DNA of 55,196 bases from Colwellia_A sp041890515 (GCA_041890515.1 JASDWX010000082.1:1-55196), one strand, 5' to 3'; shown: positions 16,862-26,855, counted from the first letter of the stretch. The notes: generated from the sequence alone by a model not told the origin. Program-made: numbers and translations.

Positions 16862-18373
16862 TTACTGAGGTTTAGCTGCAGCCATTTCTACTAAAGCCGC
16901 CGTATACATTTTCAAATTTAATACAAACTGTTTCATTGTTATAAATTCATACTCAGAATGACCTGTATAAGGGGTATTTGGCATTGACGGACCAAAGCTT
17001 ACTGCATTTGGAAATAGGCGCGAATTTGTGCCACCGCCGATAGAAATTGGTTTTGGATCTTTTATCCCTGTGTAGTGAGAAAATACAGAAAGTAAAGTGT
17101 CAATATGTGGGGCTTTGTCTTGTTCGAAAGGTTCGCCAATATAATGGTCTAATTCGGTAATATTAACCATATTGGTTAATTTCCAAGTGGCAACAGCATG
17201 ATTAATTTCTTCTGTTAATAGTTGAGAAGATTTACCACGTGGACGACGAATATTAATGTTTAATTCAATATTGCTTTTAAGCTGTTTAATAACGGTTGGT
17301 GAAACGGTCATCGGTCCCATAAAATCATCACTGTATGCTATATTGCCGAATTTCTTTCCTTCTAGACCTAAACCAATATTATCATTGATAAAGTTCACTA
17401 AGGTACCCGCACCATTGTTTCTCCAACGTGTTTGCGACAATAAATCAGCTAAATAGGGAATAGCGTTCACGCCATCATGAGGTGTTGATGAATGTGCTGA
17501 CTTCCCTCGTGCAATAATTGTTAATTGATTTTCTTTTAGTACTAAATCAAAACTAACACCTTTATAGTTTCTTGCTTTGTCCATCAGTTGTTGTAGTAAA
17601 GCGACATCCGCATTCTCAATAACGGCTTTAGCATCTTCTGGTATTTGACTACCAAAAAAACCACCACTAAATTCACTGAGGTAAGTATCAAAGCCGGAGT
17701 AACTTGCTTTGTGAAAAGCGATTTTTATCGTGCCGTAACCTTTCTCTGCGGTAACAACAGGATATTCAGCATCAATAGTAATATTGGTTTGCGGGAGTGA
17801 GTGCGTTTTAATATATTTTTTTAGAGGGCCCCAATCGGATTCTTCCGCCATATATACATATAATTCAATACGTTTATTCAGTTGAATGTTTTTGTCTTTG
17901 ATGGCTTTCATCGCATAAAGCGCTGTTGATATAGGACCTTTGTCATCTTCTGTACCACGGCCAATAAGTTTGCCAGGCTCTGATGTTGTATCAAGTTCAA
18001 AGGGAGATTTTTTCCATTTCTTTGGATTCGCCGGTTGCACATCACCATGAGTAATGATCCCTAAGCGTTCTTTGTTTTCGCCTAACCCAATAACCACAAC
18101 ATAACCGTCGTCTTTATAATCAAAGCCTAAATCTTCAGCTTGTTTTTTAAGCGCAGCTTTAAAAGCAATATGCGCAGGATTATCATTAGCGGAAAGGCCA
18201 TCAATAGCCAATGTATTGTACTTTACCAACTCAGCTAAACTCGTCACCATTGATTTTTGATAAGTTTGAACGGCATACTCTGCCGTTTGCTTTGCTAGAG
18301 GGCTAACATCAATTGAACGAACGGGCAGAGTGATAAAGGTGAATAATACGAGTGACGCTATTTTATTGAACAC
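16862..18373 (-). CDS. Exported M20-family dipeptidase
   Basis: This 503-residue zinc dipeptidase is of the PepV/Sapep type. The metal-binding residues are visible in HGDVQPANP (His, about residue 108), GRGTEDDKGP (Asp, about residue 140), EESDWG (catalytic Glu and metal Glu, about 175) and GHSEYEF near the C-terminus (His, about 480). A signal peptide occupies residues 1-20 (IASLVLFTFITLPV), so the enzyme should work in the periplasm on dipeptides. It heads the minus-strand row with the SDR and lactonase genes, although no chemical link to sugar catabolism is obvious. Length is normal for the group with its large lid domain. Confidence 0.9.
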   Translation of the reverse strand: MFNKIASLVLFTFITLPVRSIDVSPLAKQTAEYAVQTYQKSMVTSLAELVKYNTLAIDGLSANDNPAHIAFKAALKKQAEDLGFDYKDDGYVVVIGLGENKERLGIITHGDVQPANPKKWKKSPFELDTTSEPGKLIGRGTEDDKGPISTALYAMKAIKDKNIQLNKRIELYVYMAEESDWGPLKKYIKTHSLPQTNITIDAEYPVVTAEKGYGTIKIAFHKASYSGFDTYLSEFSGGFFGSQIPEDAKAVIENADVALLQQLMDKARNYKGVSFDLVLKENQLTIIARGKSAHSSTPHDGVNAIPYLADLLSQTRWRNNGAGTLVNFINDNIGLGLEGKKFGNIAYSDDFMGPMTVSPTVIKQLKSNIELNINIRRPRGKSSQLLTEEINHAVATWKLTNMVNITELDHYIGEPFEQDKAPHIDTLLSVFSHYTGIKDPKPISIGGGTNSRLFPNAVSFGPSMPNTPYTGHSEYEFITMKQFVLNLKMYTAALVEMAAAKPQ

Positions 18374-18669
18374 AGAGCTTCCTTTGGTTTTTATTAAGAT
18401 AATTCACTTGTTGAACTGTAGCGCCGAAGTGACGTCTAAAATAGGCACACAATTTTCAAAAAATACCTATACAGTTTTTGGCACAACTTTCAGTACGGTA
18501 ATCATTCTATTACAGGTTTACTTCTTTTATTAGAGCCAATAATATTTATTGGTTCAATATTGATTTTTGTTTATGTTTCTCTTTTTGCTTTAAAGCATAT
18601 GAAGTGTGAAAATATCCTTGTATTATTATGTTATACGATAATAATTAACGAAGAAAAACAGGAACGTAA
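18374..18669. other. Divergent promoter region
   Basis: The 296 bp between the divergent dipeptidase and acetyltransferase genes are AT-rich and non-coding. No specific operator was recognised. Confidence 0.35.
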
Positions 18670-19152
18670 ATGTCTGAAATAATTATACGCGAAGCTAGCC
18701 TCAATGATGCAGAACTTTTATTAACTTTTATTAAAGAACTGGCTATTTATGAAAAAGCTGAACATGAAGTTCATGCCACGCTAGAAACTATAAAAGACAC
18801 AATGTTTTGTGATAAAACACATGTGCACGGTTTGATCTGTGAATTAGATGGAGTGGCTATAGGGTCTGCCATTTATTTTTATAACTATTCAACATGGTTA
18901 GCAAAATCTGGTTTATATCTTGAAGACTTATACGTTACGCCTGAACATAGAGGAATAGGAGCGGGTATAAAGCTATTAAAAACAATGGCCAAAATTGCTA
19001 TTGATAATGACTGTGCTCGTTTTGAATGGAGTTGCTTAGACTGGAATAAACCTTCCAGAGATTTTTATCAAGCGATTGGTGCTGTGTCTCAAGATGAGTG
19101 GGTAGGCTATCGTATGACGGGTAAAACGCTTCTTGATTTTGCAAAGTCATAA
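18670..19152 (+). CDS. GNAT-family N-acetyltransferase
   Basis: The protein has 160 residues. The acetyl-CoA-binding motif A is present as LEDLYVTPEHRGIGAGIKLL (about residues 94-113), with the R-G-x-G-x-G-type pyrophosphate loop. The later WNKPSRDFYQAIGAV (about 130-144) is the motif B region. It resembles the diamine/thialysine acetyltransferase group, as suggested by FIKELAIYEKAEHEV near the N-terminus; that group acetylates small amines. CAGGA before the ATG is a fair ribosome site. It stands alone, divergent from the dipeptidase. Confidence 0.9.
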   Translation: MSEIIIREASLNDAELLLTFIKELAIYEKAEHEVHATLETIKDTMFCDKTHVHGLICELDGVAIGSAIYFYNYSTWLAKSGLYLEDLYVTPEHRGIGAGIKLLKTMAKIAIDNDCARFEWSCLDWNKPSRDFYQAIGAVSQDEWVGYRMTGKTLLDFAKS

Positions 19153-19211
19153 AATAATTTTTCACAAGAACTAGAGTAAGGCATACATATTTCAGCTCTT
19201 GTGGTTAATCA

Positions 19212-19379
19212 TTAATCATCTTGTAAATCATGGCGTTCTTGACGTAATCGTTTGCTGTCTTTATAACGCTCTATTTCGCGCCATTTTCTTTTTCGTGAAC
19301 GAGGTTCTTTTTTGTCGATAAGTAAACTGTCAAAAAGGTTAAAAATCTCATCCTACTCATCAAAACTATTCTGTCCCAT
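19212..19379 (-). pseudogene. DUF3545-like small protein broken by TAG at codon 9
   Basis: From the ATG at 19377-19379 (AAGG 7 bases upstream) the frame runs to TAA at 19212-19214. Codon 9 is TAG (19353-19355). Downstream, the basic core RSRKRKWREIERYKD followed by SKRLRQERHDL matches the DUF3545 family of short (about 55-60 aa) gammaproteobacterial proteins of unknown function. The conserved region has no other lesion, so the break is recent, or a non-ATG start beyond the TAG (for example ATT two codons later) is used, or the base is a sequencing error. Too short and interrupted to be found by simple open-frame scanning. Confidence 0.75.
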
Positions 19380-19551
19380 GAAGATGCCTTATTCAGCGTT
19401 ATTTAGTTGACGTGAAGCACTTTATAAGTTAAGTATGACTATATTCTTACTGAAATATGACGATTAAAATACGTGTAGCTTTATTGACGTTAAGCAAAAA
19501 CTTAAAGCTTCGCTATACTTTCTTTTGTAGATACTTATTATAGGGTTAGAT

Positions 19552-19794
19552 ATGACCGACAGTACCGAAATAATATCCCAATCAGAGTTAGACAACCTGT
19601 TGCGCATTAATGAGTTTATAGAGCAGGTAGATGAAAATTCACTTGTTAGTGAATTAAAATTAGCCATATTAGATTCTGGAAAATTAGAATTAACCCAGTG
19701 GAGAAGTTTACGGGATCATATTCGAGAAATTGAAGAGCTTATTCCGCATATTGATTTGATTATTAAATTGAAAAAAGAGCGACCTTCACTCTGA
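19552..19794 (+). CDS. Hypothetical 80-aa helical protein
   Basis: This acidic soluble peptide has an N-terminal SQSELDNLLRINEFIEQV amphipathic helix and a C-terminal helical half (LRDHIREIEELIPHIDLIIK) of coiled-coil character. There is no signal peptide, membrane segment or known motif. TATAGGG before the ATG is a weak ribosome site. A strong terminator 45 bp downstream supports a real short transcript. Family not recognised. Confidence 0.55.
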   Translation: MTDSTEIISQSELDNLLRINEFIEQVDENSLVSELKLAILDSGKLELTQWRSLRDHIREIEELIPHIDLIIKLKKERPSL

Positions 19795-19838
19795 TTTTAT
19801 TACGTAAAGTTATTTAACGTTTAACTCTTTATACGGAT

Positions 19839-19876
19839 AAAAAATGCCAGTTATTTCTCAATAAGCGGCATTTTTT
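19839..19876. terminator. Bidirectional intrinsic terminator
   Basis: AAAAAATGCC (19839-19848) and GGCATTTTTT (19867-19876) form a 10-bp stem with A- and T-runs on both sides. It lies between convergent genes (small + gene and DUF885 - gene) and can serve both. Confidence 0.85.
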
Positions 19877-19917
19877 ATAAAGAGAACTTATTGTATATCA
19901 GGCGTTATGAACGATTA

Positions 19918-21675
19918 TTAAAGTTGTTTATTAACCCAACTAACCGTTAATTCTTCTAATAAATCCATGGGTAAACTGCCATTCATAAGTATTTGGTCAT
20001 GAAAATCACGTATATTGAATTTATCACCGAGCTTTTCTTCAGCCATTGCACGTAACTGGCGAATTTTTATCTCACCAATTTTGTAAGACAATGCTTGTGC
20101 CGGCCAGCTAATGTAGCGGTCTATTTGTGCAATAACATCGGCCATACTTAGCGCAGTATTTTCGGCCAAGTAATCAATCGCTTGTTGGCGAGACCAACCT
20201 TTAGCATGCATGCCAGTGTCTACGACTAAACGACAAGCGCGCCAAGCTTCATACGTTAAACGACCAAAGTCACTGTATGGGTCTTGATAGAAGCCAATTT
20301 CTTTACCTAAACGTTCTGAATATAACCCCCAGCCTTCGCCAAACGCTGAGTGGTAAAGCGTTTTTCTAAACTCAGGCATATCAACTTCTTGAGCAATAGC
20401 ACTTTGCATATGATGTCCAGGTTCAGCCTCATGAAATGTTAATGCTTCTAGTGTATATAAAGGCTGACTTTTTAAGTCTTTAGTATCGATAAAATAAGTC
20501 CCCGACGTCTTACCACTGCCATCTGATGCGACATAATACGCACCACCATTAGGCGATGCTTTTATATCAAAGGTTGAGCGAGGTAGTACTGAAAACCACT
20601 TCGGTAATTGTGCGGCCATTTTACGGGTAATATAGCTCGCTTTTTCAATTAAGTCGCGAGGTTCATCGGTATAAAACTGTGGGTCAGTCCGTAGGAATTT
20701 GATGAAATCTGTAAAGTCGCCTTTGAATTTTACTTCTTTAATAATCACATCCATTTCTTGACGGATACGCGCCACTTCTTTTAAGCCTAAGGTATGAATT
20801 TCATTTGCCGACAATGCAGTAGTCGTATAAAACTCAATAAGGTATTGATAATATTCTTTACCATTTTTTAAGGGACTGATACCAACCGTTTCGCGACAAT
20901 TAGTCATGTATTCTTGCGTAAAAAAATCATAAAACTTTTGATATTCAGGAATTACTTTTTTTGTAATGAGTTCAGCGGCTTTACTTTGATAGCTTGCTAT
21001 ATCACTGGCGGGTATTTTACTTGGCATGTTCATGAGAGGTTGATAAAACAGACTCTTATTTACGTCATTAACGATGTGTTTGCTTATGCTTTTATCAAAG
21101 TTTTTAAAACTTTCACAATAATGTGTATGACCTTGAGCGACGGCTTCCGTTAAATTGTCGATATGCTCTTGGTTATAGCGTGGAAAATCGGCAAGGCTAA
21201 TTAAGTAATTGTCGTAATCTTTAATGGTTAAGAAAGACATATTTGCCGGCGCACCCGCAAAGTAGCTGTGAAAACCAGAGTAGATATTCATCGGGTAAAA
21301 TTGGTCAAACTGCTGATAACTTTTTGCTTCAGTTTGACGTTCATATTTAAATAAACGATAAGTGACTTGTTCTTTCGCTGAAAGTTTCGACAGCTCAATG
21401 TCATCAAGTTGGGCTAATAAAGACCGATTAAAATCTTCCCGTCTTTTTTCTGACTGCTTTGAAAACGATGGGAGTTTGCCATTCATGCGAAAAGTGTCAG
21501 GGTCTTTACGGAAAAACACTTGTTCTTTATTAGCATTTTGCCAATGGTCATCTAATAGTTGTTCAAAACTTTGTGACGAAGGATTTTTTGTTTCATCAGC
21601 GTGAACTAAAAAGCTAGCACTTAGCGTAATGGATGAAATGAATAAAAAGCCAAGTGTGAATTTATTTCTTATCAT
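19918..21675 (-). CDS. DUF885-family secreted peptidase-like protein
   Basis: This 585-residue protein has a signal peptide (residues 1-26, LGFLFISSITLSASFLVHA). The zinc-type motif FHEAEPGHHMQ (about residues 414-424) is the family version of HExxxGHH, relating it to M32/M3-like metallopeptidases. The C-terminal third has the conserved GEGWGLYSERLG and WPAQALSYKIG stretches. DUF885 proteins are thought to be periplasmic or outer-membrane-associated metallopeptidases, but few have been characterised. The gene stands alone with a terminator downstream; the divergent DUF1294 gene is close by. Length is normal for the family. Confidence 0.9.
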   Translation of the reverse strand: MIRNKFTLGFLFISSITLSASFLVHADETKNPSSQSFEQLLDDHWQNANKEQVFFRKDPDTFRMNGKLPSFSKQSEKRREDFNRSLLAQLDDIELSKLSAKEQVTYRLFKYERQTEAKSYQQFDQFYPMNIYSGFHSYFAGAPANMSFLTIKDYDNYLISLADFPRYNQEHIDNLTEAVAQGHTHYCESFKNFDKSISKHIVNDVNKSLFYQPLMNMPSKIPASDIASYQSKAAELITKKVIPEYQKFYDFFTQEYMTNCRETVGISPLKNGKEYYQYLIEFYTTTALSANEIHTLGLKEVARIRQEMDVIIKEVKFKGDFTDFIKFLRTDPQFYTDEPRDLIEKASYITRKMAAQLPKWFSVLPRSTFDIKASPNGGAYYVASDGSGKTSGTYFIDTKDLKSQPLYTLEALTFHEAEPGHHMQSAIAQEVDMPEFRKTLYHSAFGEGWGLYSERLGKEIGFYQDPYSDFGRLTYEAWRACRLVVDTGMHAKGWSRQQAIDYLAENTALSMADVIAQIDRYISWPAQALSYKIGEIKIRQLRAMAEEKLGDKFNIRDFHDQILMNGSLPMDLLEELTVSWVNKQL

Positions 21676-21750
21676 TATTTTTATCTTTTGTTTGATGTGG
21701 AAAGCGAAGGTAATATAACAACTGCTGAATCGCTTACAAAGTATATTAAT

Positions 21751-22098
21751 ATGTTTTCAAAAATTATCGCCATTTTATTCTTACTGGTAATAACCTTCCT
21801 TTTTTTCAATAAAGGGCTTCATAGGTTAATTTTGATCAGTTATTTCACGTTAAGTATATTAACATTTGTACTTTATGGTGTAGATAAGAGAAATGCGATT
21901 AAAGGGCTGTGGCGTATCTCAGAAAAAACACTTCAGATCTCTGCTTTACTTGGAGGGTGGCCGGGAGCGTTATTTGCCCAACAAGCTTTTAGACATAAAA
22001 CTCAAAAACGATCTTTTAAGTTTGTGCTATGGCTGGGGATTTTGACTAATACGGGTATCTTTGGTTATTTTATATATTCTACTGTTTTTAGTCTTTGA
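21751..22098 (+). CDS. DUF1294-family membrane protein
   Basis: About 115 residues from the ATG at 21751, which I prefer. A longer frame opens with TTG at 21688 but adds 21 polar residues to what is otherwise a hydrophobic N-terminus; neither start has a good ribosome site. The family signature is strong: YGVDKRNA, WRISEKTLQ, LLGGWPGALFAQQ and FRHKTQKRSF (about residues 42-90), between hydrophobic helices at about 3-20, 23-40 and 92-112. DUF1294 proteins are small inner-membrane proteins of unknown role, sometimes fused to cold-shock domains; no such domain is present here. Confidence 0.88.
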   Translation: MFSKIIAILFLLVITFLFFNKGLHRLILISYFTLSILTFVLYGVDKRNAIKGLWRISEKTLQISALLGGWPGALFAQQAFRHKTQKRSFKFVLWLGILTNTGIFGYFIYSTVFSL

Positions 22099-22192
22099 AT
22101 TTAAAAGAAAGTAGAGGAAGTAAAACGTCACCTACTTTTTAGTTTATTAAATAAGACGTGATTTTATACAATCTGAAACTATTTTAACTACG

Positions 22193-23147
22193 TTATAAAG
22201 CTTTAAATCGAATGGCTTCACCGCCACTTTTTGCTAGCAGTAATACTCATTCGTTTTTAGCGGTAACTCGTTTGTTCTCGATTAATGTGCCAACAAGCCA
22301 ATCGTCCCATCTCTTTCTTGACGAGCAAAAGCAACATATTCACCAACCTCACTGGCAATCGCCTTACTTTCATGCAAGTGAGTGGGAACGTCTTTATAAA
22401 CTGAAATGCGGCTAAATTGGCTTGATAGTTTTTAGGTAAGTCAGCTGTCATTTGAATAGGACTATAGAGCACAACATACGATGCTAATTGTTTTGCTTGT
22501 GTGGTTTGTGGACGGTTACTTTTATCACCTAAACGATTAAAACTCATATCGAAAATACCTGTGTAAAGTCCATCAGTCCCGTATCTTTAATCGGTTCATG
22601 GGTATTAACACTGATTTATGTTTAGCTGCTTCAGTTACACTATGTAGGTACTCACTTACCATGAATGGTCTGCCGTGCAATTATTTTTGGATAATCCCTT
22701 TTTTGTCTATGCGTTTAATATCAACATCGTCAGCGACATAACCTGTTTTTTCTTACCGTCAGCTGATAATGCTGCGAGATCAAAATCATCATAAGATTTA
22801 CTGAAATTAAATACACCATCATTAAATAAACAAAAATGTACTTTGAATTTTTTAACGCCGAGCTGAACGTTCGTTGAAAAAGTGATTAATAGCTCATTAT
22901 GATGATCCGTAACATTTTTACGTTCTCCCCAAGATCATTGCCAGACAACTGGGCAATTACCTTGGCTTGATGAAATGGTAAATCCGTCACTGAATCGAAT
23001 AACATCTTTAAACACCAAACCTAAACGGGAAGGTTTGATCATACTTTCGCCTGAAACACTAATTTTATAACTCGGTTTGCCGTCATCATTAACGCTGAGT
23101 ATTATTTTTTTATGAATATTCTGATGTGTTTTTATTACATCAAGCAT
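22193..23147 (-). pseudogene. Wrecked GH97-family alpha-glucosidase
   Basis: Fragments in several minus-strand frames match GH97 enzymes (SusB-like retaining or inverting alpha-glucosidases/galactosidases). The N-terminal part (22935-23147) contains DGKPSYKISVSGE and IKPSRLGLVFKD, the family start; WGERKN and a FNDGV remnant follow. Then come HEPIKDTGL from the catalytic barrel, YVVLYSPIQMTADLPKNY, and the C-terminal DDWLVGTLIENKRV and GGEAIRF ending at 22193. Frameshifts and stops separate these pieces, and the whole spans 955 bp against about 2.1 kb for an intact gene, so most of the barrel has been deleted. The signal peptide is gone too. Confidence 0.85.
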
Positions 23148-23217
23148 AAAGGACTTGCATAAATTTACCGATAACCTACATATGTATTCATCTATTTTAT
23201 TTTTGAATAAATAAGGA

Positions 23218-24117
23218 TCACCCTATAAAAACAGTAAGAGCAATTGTCATTGGCGTCAATAAAGAGCAGGCAACATTGCAAGCAAGATATTTGGGCTGTT
23301 GGCCAATATTTGCTCCAAACTTTATGGCGCCATATAAAGCAACAAAAGCTAAAGTTTGTGGAATAAAGGCAAGGGCAGTTAATGATGGCAATATATTCAG
23401 GTGAATATAAAAACCAATGAGTAAGGTTGAGCACACTGTAAATAATGCAAAAACGCCATTACTCACTTTTATACCAAAGGCTATTGGAAAGTGGTTTCTG
23501 CCAATACTTTTATCAGCATCGATATCGGGGTATTGATTCAATAGTAATAAATTATTGATAATAAAGAAGGGGATCAGGCCAATTACCCATGCTGACACTG
23601 ATTGTTCACCAGAGAGAATAAGCTGTGTACCTGCTACCATGAGCAGACCAAAACAAAGTCCGGGCGCAATTAAACAGATAAATGGACGTTTATTGATCCA
23701 TTTTGTGTAACTAACAATGATGACTAAGCCTAATAAGCCGATGGGCACAATAGCGATAACAGCTAAGCCATGAAGGGTAATAAAGTATACCCCAATCAAA
23801 AATGTAAAAAGTGTAGTGACAATAGCGGCTGTTTTGACCACAGGAAGTAACGTTGGTTGTTGACACAATAAACCACTTCCTCCACTAAAAGGGGTGCGAA
23901 CTGTCTTCAAATCTAACCCACTTTGATAGTCTTGATATTCATTAATCGTATTAACGGCTATGTGAGCAAAGAGTCCACCTAAGATGGCAATGGCTAAGAG
24001 AAAATAATCAACAGTACCCTGCTCCGAATAACTGATGCTAGCGCCGAGAAAAACACAAATAGGGGCTAATATTAAAAAAGGTACGCGAAATGAAGGAATG
24101 ATAGCGGTTAGTTTCAT
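23218..24117 (-). CDS. UbiA-superfamily prenyltransferase (MenA-like)
   Basis: This 299-residue integral membrane protein has eight to nine hydrophobic segments. Both Asp-containing motifs that bind the prenyl diphosphate through Mg are visible: NEYQDYQSGLD (about residues 59-69) and NQYPDIDADKSIG (about 194-206). The first motif has Glu in place of the more usual Asp. Such enzymes attach an isoprenoid tail to an aromatic ring, as in menaquinone or ubiquinone synthesis; the substrate is not clear from sequence. The RTPFSGGSG loop is typical of MenA-like members. No quinone-synthesis neighbours are present. Confidence 0.88.
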   Translation of the reverse strand: MKLTAIIPSFRVPFLILAPICVFLGASISYSEQGTVDYFLLAIAILGGLFAHIAVNTINEYQDYQSGLDLKTVRTPFSGGSGLLCQQPTLLPVVKTAAIVTTLFTFLIGVYFITLHGLAVIAIVPIGLLGLVIIVSYTKWINKRPFICLIAPGLCFGLLMVAGTQLILSGEQSVSAWVIGLIPFFIINNLLLLNQYPDIDADKSIGRNHFPIAFGIKVSNGVFALFTVCSTLLIGFYIHLNILPSLTALAFIPQTLAFVALYGAIKFGANIGQQPKYLACNVACSLLTPMTIALTVFIG

Positions 24118-24490
24118 GTTTATTCATTTTTTTATGTTCATAATAAAATATTAGCGGAAAACTGTTTGGTGTTCATCACATTTTTCAGTTCACTTAATGT
24201 CAACTTACTGGTGAAGTCATAATCATGCTTGGGGTTTTACTGAAAATAAATGTTTCTACGATGATTAAAGGACGTTGAATCACGGTGCTACCTGTCATAT
24301 TTCATTTCTGAAAGCCAGTAACTCATGCCAATATAAACAATCACACTCAAAAAGCACCATGAAACTATTCTGAATAATCTAGTGTGTTAAAGCATAGCCA
24401 TTTTTCGCTCTAAGACGTTACTTTAAGGAGTGAACAATTGATAAGGTGCTAACGTTCAATAGTTATATATTCAATAATGCCATCAAATGC
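24118..24490. other. Gap with possible remnants of a cupredoxin gene
   Basis: No intact gene is seen in this 373 bp. Directly after the stop codon of the 25-residue peptide at 24491 the same minus-strand frame continues as AFDGIIEYITIER and then stops again, which could be residual coding sequence. The remainder shows nothing recognisable. Confidence 0.35.
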
Positions 24491-24568
24491 TTATGATGGT
24501 TTGCAGAACCAAAACCACCAAATAATAAACACAATTAGCGCAAGTCCTATGATATTTACTATTATCAT
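24491..24568 (-). CDS. 25-aa membrane peptide, likely truncated cupredoxin N-terminus
   Basis: ATG at 24566-24568 with AAGGA 8 bases upstream; TAA at 24491-24493. The peptide MIIVNIIGLALIVFIIWWFW plus a short CKPS tail is a single hydrophobic helix with an aromatic cap. From memory, a membrane-anchored cupredoxin-like protein beginning with just this sort of helix sits after copper ATPase genes in related bacteria. The in-frame sequence after the stop could be its degraded continuation. Either a genuine small peptide or, more likely, a broken copper-handling gene. It lies 30 bp downstream of copA on the same strand. Confidence 0.5.
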   Translation of the reverse strand: MIIVNIIGLALIVFIIWWFWFCKPS

Positions 24569-24598
24569 TTTGAATTTTCCTTCACAGTCATATTAACG

Positions 24599-26854
24599 TT
24601 AATGTTCTTGTGGTTTAAAAAAACGTAAACGATTGGCGTTACTAACGACCGTTAATGATAAAAATGCCATCGCGGCTCCAGCAATCACCGGATTTAATAA
24701 GACGCCAAAAAAGGGGTAAAGTACACCTGCCGCCAATGGTACGCCAGCAACGTTATATATAAACGCGCCAAAGAGGTTCTGCTTTATGTTACGTAACGTC
24801 GCTTTACTCACGGCAATTGCATCAGCAAGCCCATGTAATGAGCCTCGCATTAAGGTAATATCTGCACTTTCAATTGCGACATCAGTCCCAGTACCAATAG
24901 CAAAGCCTACATTGGCCAAAGCCAATGCTGGGGCATCATTAATGCCATCTCCCACCATGCCTACAATTTCACCTTGTGCTTGTAATTCGGCAACTTTATT
25001 GGTTTTATCGTCTGGCAAAACTTCAGCATAGAATTCAGCGATGCCAACTTTTTTAGCCACAGCTTCAGCGGTAGCTCTATTATCACCTGTAAGCATGACC
25101 ATGCGAAGGCCACTTTTTTGAAGACGCTTTATCGCGAGAATTGAATCTTCTTTTATTGGGTCTGACACGGCAATAATACCCACAAGTTTGTTATCAATAG
25201 CGAGATACATAGGGGTTTTTGCTTCTTGTGCAAGCGCTTGCGCTTTAGCCACAAAATCATTTAGCGCAATACCTTTTTTTAACATCAACTTTTGATTTCC
25301 CAAAAGTAGTTGTTGTTCATCTAATTTCGCGGCTACGCCTTGACCTGCAATCGCTTGAAAATTAATGACCTTTTGTAAAGCCAAACCCCGTTCAGTTGCG
25401 GACTCAACTATAGCTTCAGCCAAGGGATGTTCTGATCCACGCTCTAAACTTGCGGCAACCGTAAGTACATCAATTTCGGTGAGGGCATTATCTGTAATAA
25501 GCACATCGGTCACTTTCGGCGAACCTTCGGTGATTGTGCCTGTTTTATCTAAAATCATGGTGGTGATTTTTGATGCAGTTTGTAGTGCCTCACCACTACG
25601 AATAAGTACTCCTGCTTCTGCTGCCTTGCCAACGCCAACCATTACCGACATTGGTGTTGCTAAACCAAGCGCACAAGGGCAGGCGATTATGAGTACTGTT
25701 GTTGCTGAAACCATAGCAAAGACGAGTGCTGGATTTGGTCCGTAATTAAGCCATGTTAAGGCGCTAATAATGGCCGTAATCATGATAGCAGGTACAAAAT
25801 AAGCAGCAATAACATCAGCTAAACGGCCTATAGGTGGTTTAGCGTTTTGTGCTCGTTTTACCCTATAAATAATTTGCGCAAGTGCTGTGTCTTTACCGAC
25901 ATGTGTAGCTCTAAATAAAATTGATCCCGATTTATTTAAAGTACCCGTAACAACTTTATCTTCCTCTGATTTTTCAATAGGCATAGGCTCACCTGTTAAC
26001 ATGGATTCATCAATCGAAGTATGTCCCTGAATGACTATGCCATCAACGGGAATTTTTTCTCCTGGGCGGACACGAACAATATCGTTAAAAAGTACCTGAT
26101 CAATAGCAATGTCTATTTCTTTATGATCACGAACCACACGAGCCGTTTTAGCCTGCAAGCCAATCAAGCGCTTTATCGCTTCGCTAGTACGCCCACGCGC
26201 TTTAACTTCTAATGCGAGTCCTAGATTAATCAAGCCAATGATCATTGCTGTTGCTTCAAAATAAACGTGCCTTGCCATTTCTGGAAGTGCCATCGGGAAT
26301 AACACCACAACCATTGAATAAATCCATGCGGTTCCAGTACCCAAAGCAATTAATGTATCCATGTTGGCGCTATGAGTTACAAAAGATTTCCACGCCCCCA
26401 CATAAAAATGCTTACCCGAAAAATACATTATGACAACACATAAAAGACCAATGAATAGCCAAATAAAACGCTCTAACGTAGTATCTACAGTCATTGGTCC
26501 GCCTGCTAAACTATAGATCATCAAAGGAGCCCCTAACCCCAACGACACCCACATTTGTTGTATTAAACGACGATAGTACTTTTGATCAGCGACCTCTTTT
26601 TCATTAAGTAATTGCTCATCACTGGCATTATTTGAACTTTTAGCGTTATAACCTATTGCTTCAACTGTCTTTATTAGCTCATCAATATTCGCATGCCCTG
26701 TTACCAATACCGTTCTCTGAGTAAAATTCATTTGCGCACGATCAACACCTTCAATACTCAGCAATGCGGTTTCTATTTTACTGACACAACTAGCACAGCT
26801 TGCTCCATCAATCATTAATGCTTGAGTGGTATTATTAACTTTTACTTTATTCAT
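24599..26854 (-). CDS. copA: Copper-exporting P1B-type ATPase
   Basis: This 751-residue inner-membrane pump exports Cu(I) from the cytoplasm at the cost of ATP. One heavy-metal domain is at the N-terminus with CASC (residues 17-20). The membrane metal site is CPCALG (about residue 391), the phosphorylated Asp is in DKTGTITEG (about 434), SERGSEHPLAEA carries the conserved HP, and GDGINDAPAL (about 637) closes the ATP site. About eight membrane helices are present. AAGGAGA before the ATG is a strong ribosome site, and it overlaps the end of the decayed MerR-type regulator upstream, whose stop precedes the start by one base. Identification is secure. Confidence 0.95.
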   Translation of the reverse strand: MNKVKVNNTTQALMIDGASCASCVSKIETALLSIEGVDRAQMNFTQRTVLVTGHANIDELIKTVEAIGYNAKSSNNASDEQLLNEKEVADQKYYRRLIQQMWVSLGLGAPLMIYSLAGGPMTVDTTLERFIWLFIGLLCVVIMYFSGKHFYVGAWKSFVTHSANMDTLIALGTGTAWIYSMVVVLFPMALPEMARHVYFEATAMIIGLINLGLALEVKARGRTSEAIKRLIGLQAKTARVVRDHKEIDIAIDQVLFNDIVRVRPGEKIPVDGIVIQGHTSIDESMLTGEPMPIEKSEEDKVVTGTLNKSGSILFRATHVGKDTALAQIIYRVKRAQNAKPPIGRLADVIAAYFVPAIMITAIISALTWLNYGPNPALVFAMVSATTVLIIACPCALGLATPMSVMVGVGKAAEAGVLIRSGEALQTASKITTMILDKTGTITEGSPKVTDVLITDNALTEIDVLTVAASLERGSEHPLAEAIVESATERGLALQKVINFQAIAGQGVAAKLDEQQLLLGNQKLMLKKGIALNDFVAKAQALAQEAKTPMYLAIDNKLVGIIAVSDPIKEDSILAIKRLQKSGLRMVMLTGDNRATAEAVAKKVGIAEFYAEVLPDDKTNKVAELQAQGEIVGMVGDGINDAPALALANVGFAIGTGTDVAIESADITLMRGSLHGLADAIAVSKATLRNIKQNLFGAFIYNVAGVPLAAGVLYPFFGVLLNPVIAGAAMAFLSLTVVSNANRLRFFKPQEH

Positions 26855-26855
26855 C

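Noticed and set aside
22212..22415. Plus-strand frame of 67 codons
   Set aside because: It lies opposite the GH97 remnant, whose minus-strand fragments match a known family; the plus-strand product looks like chance.
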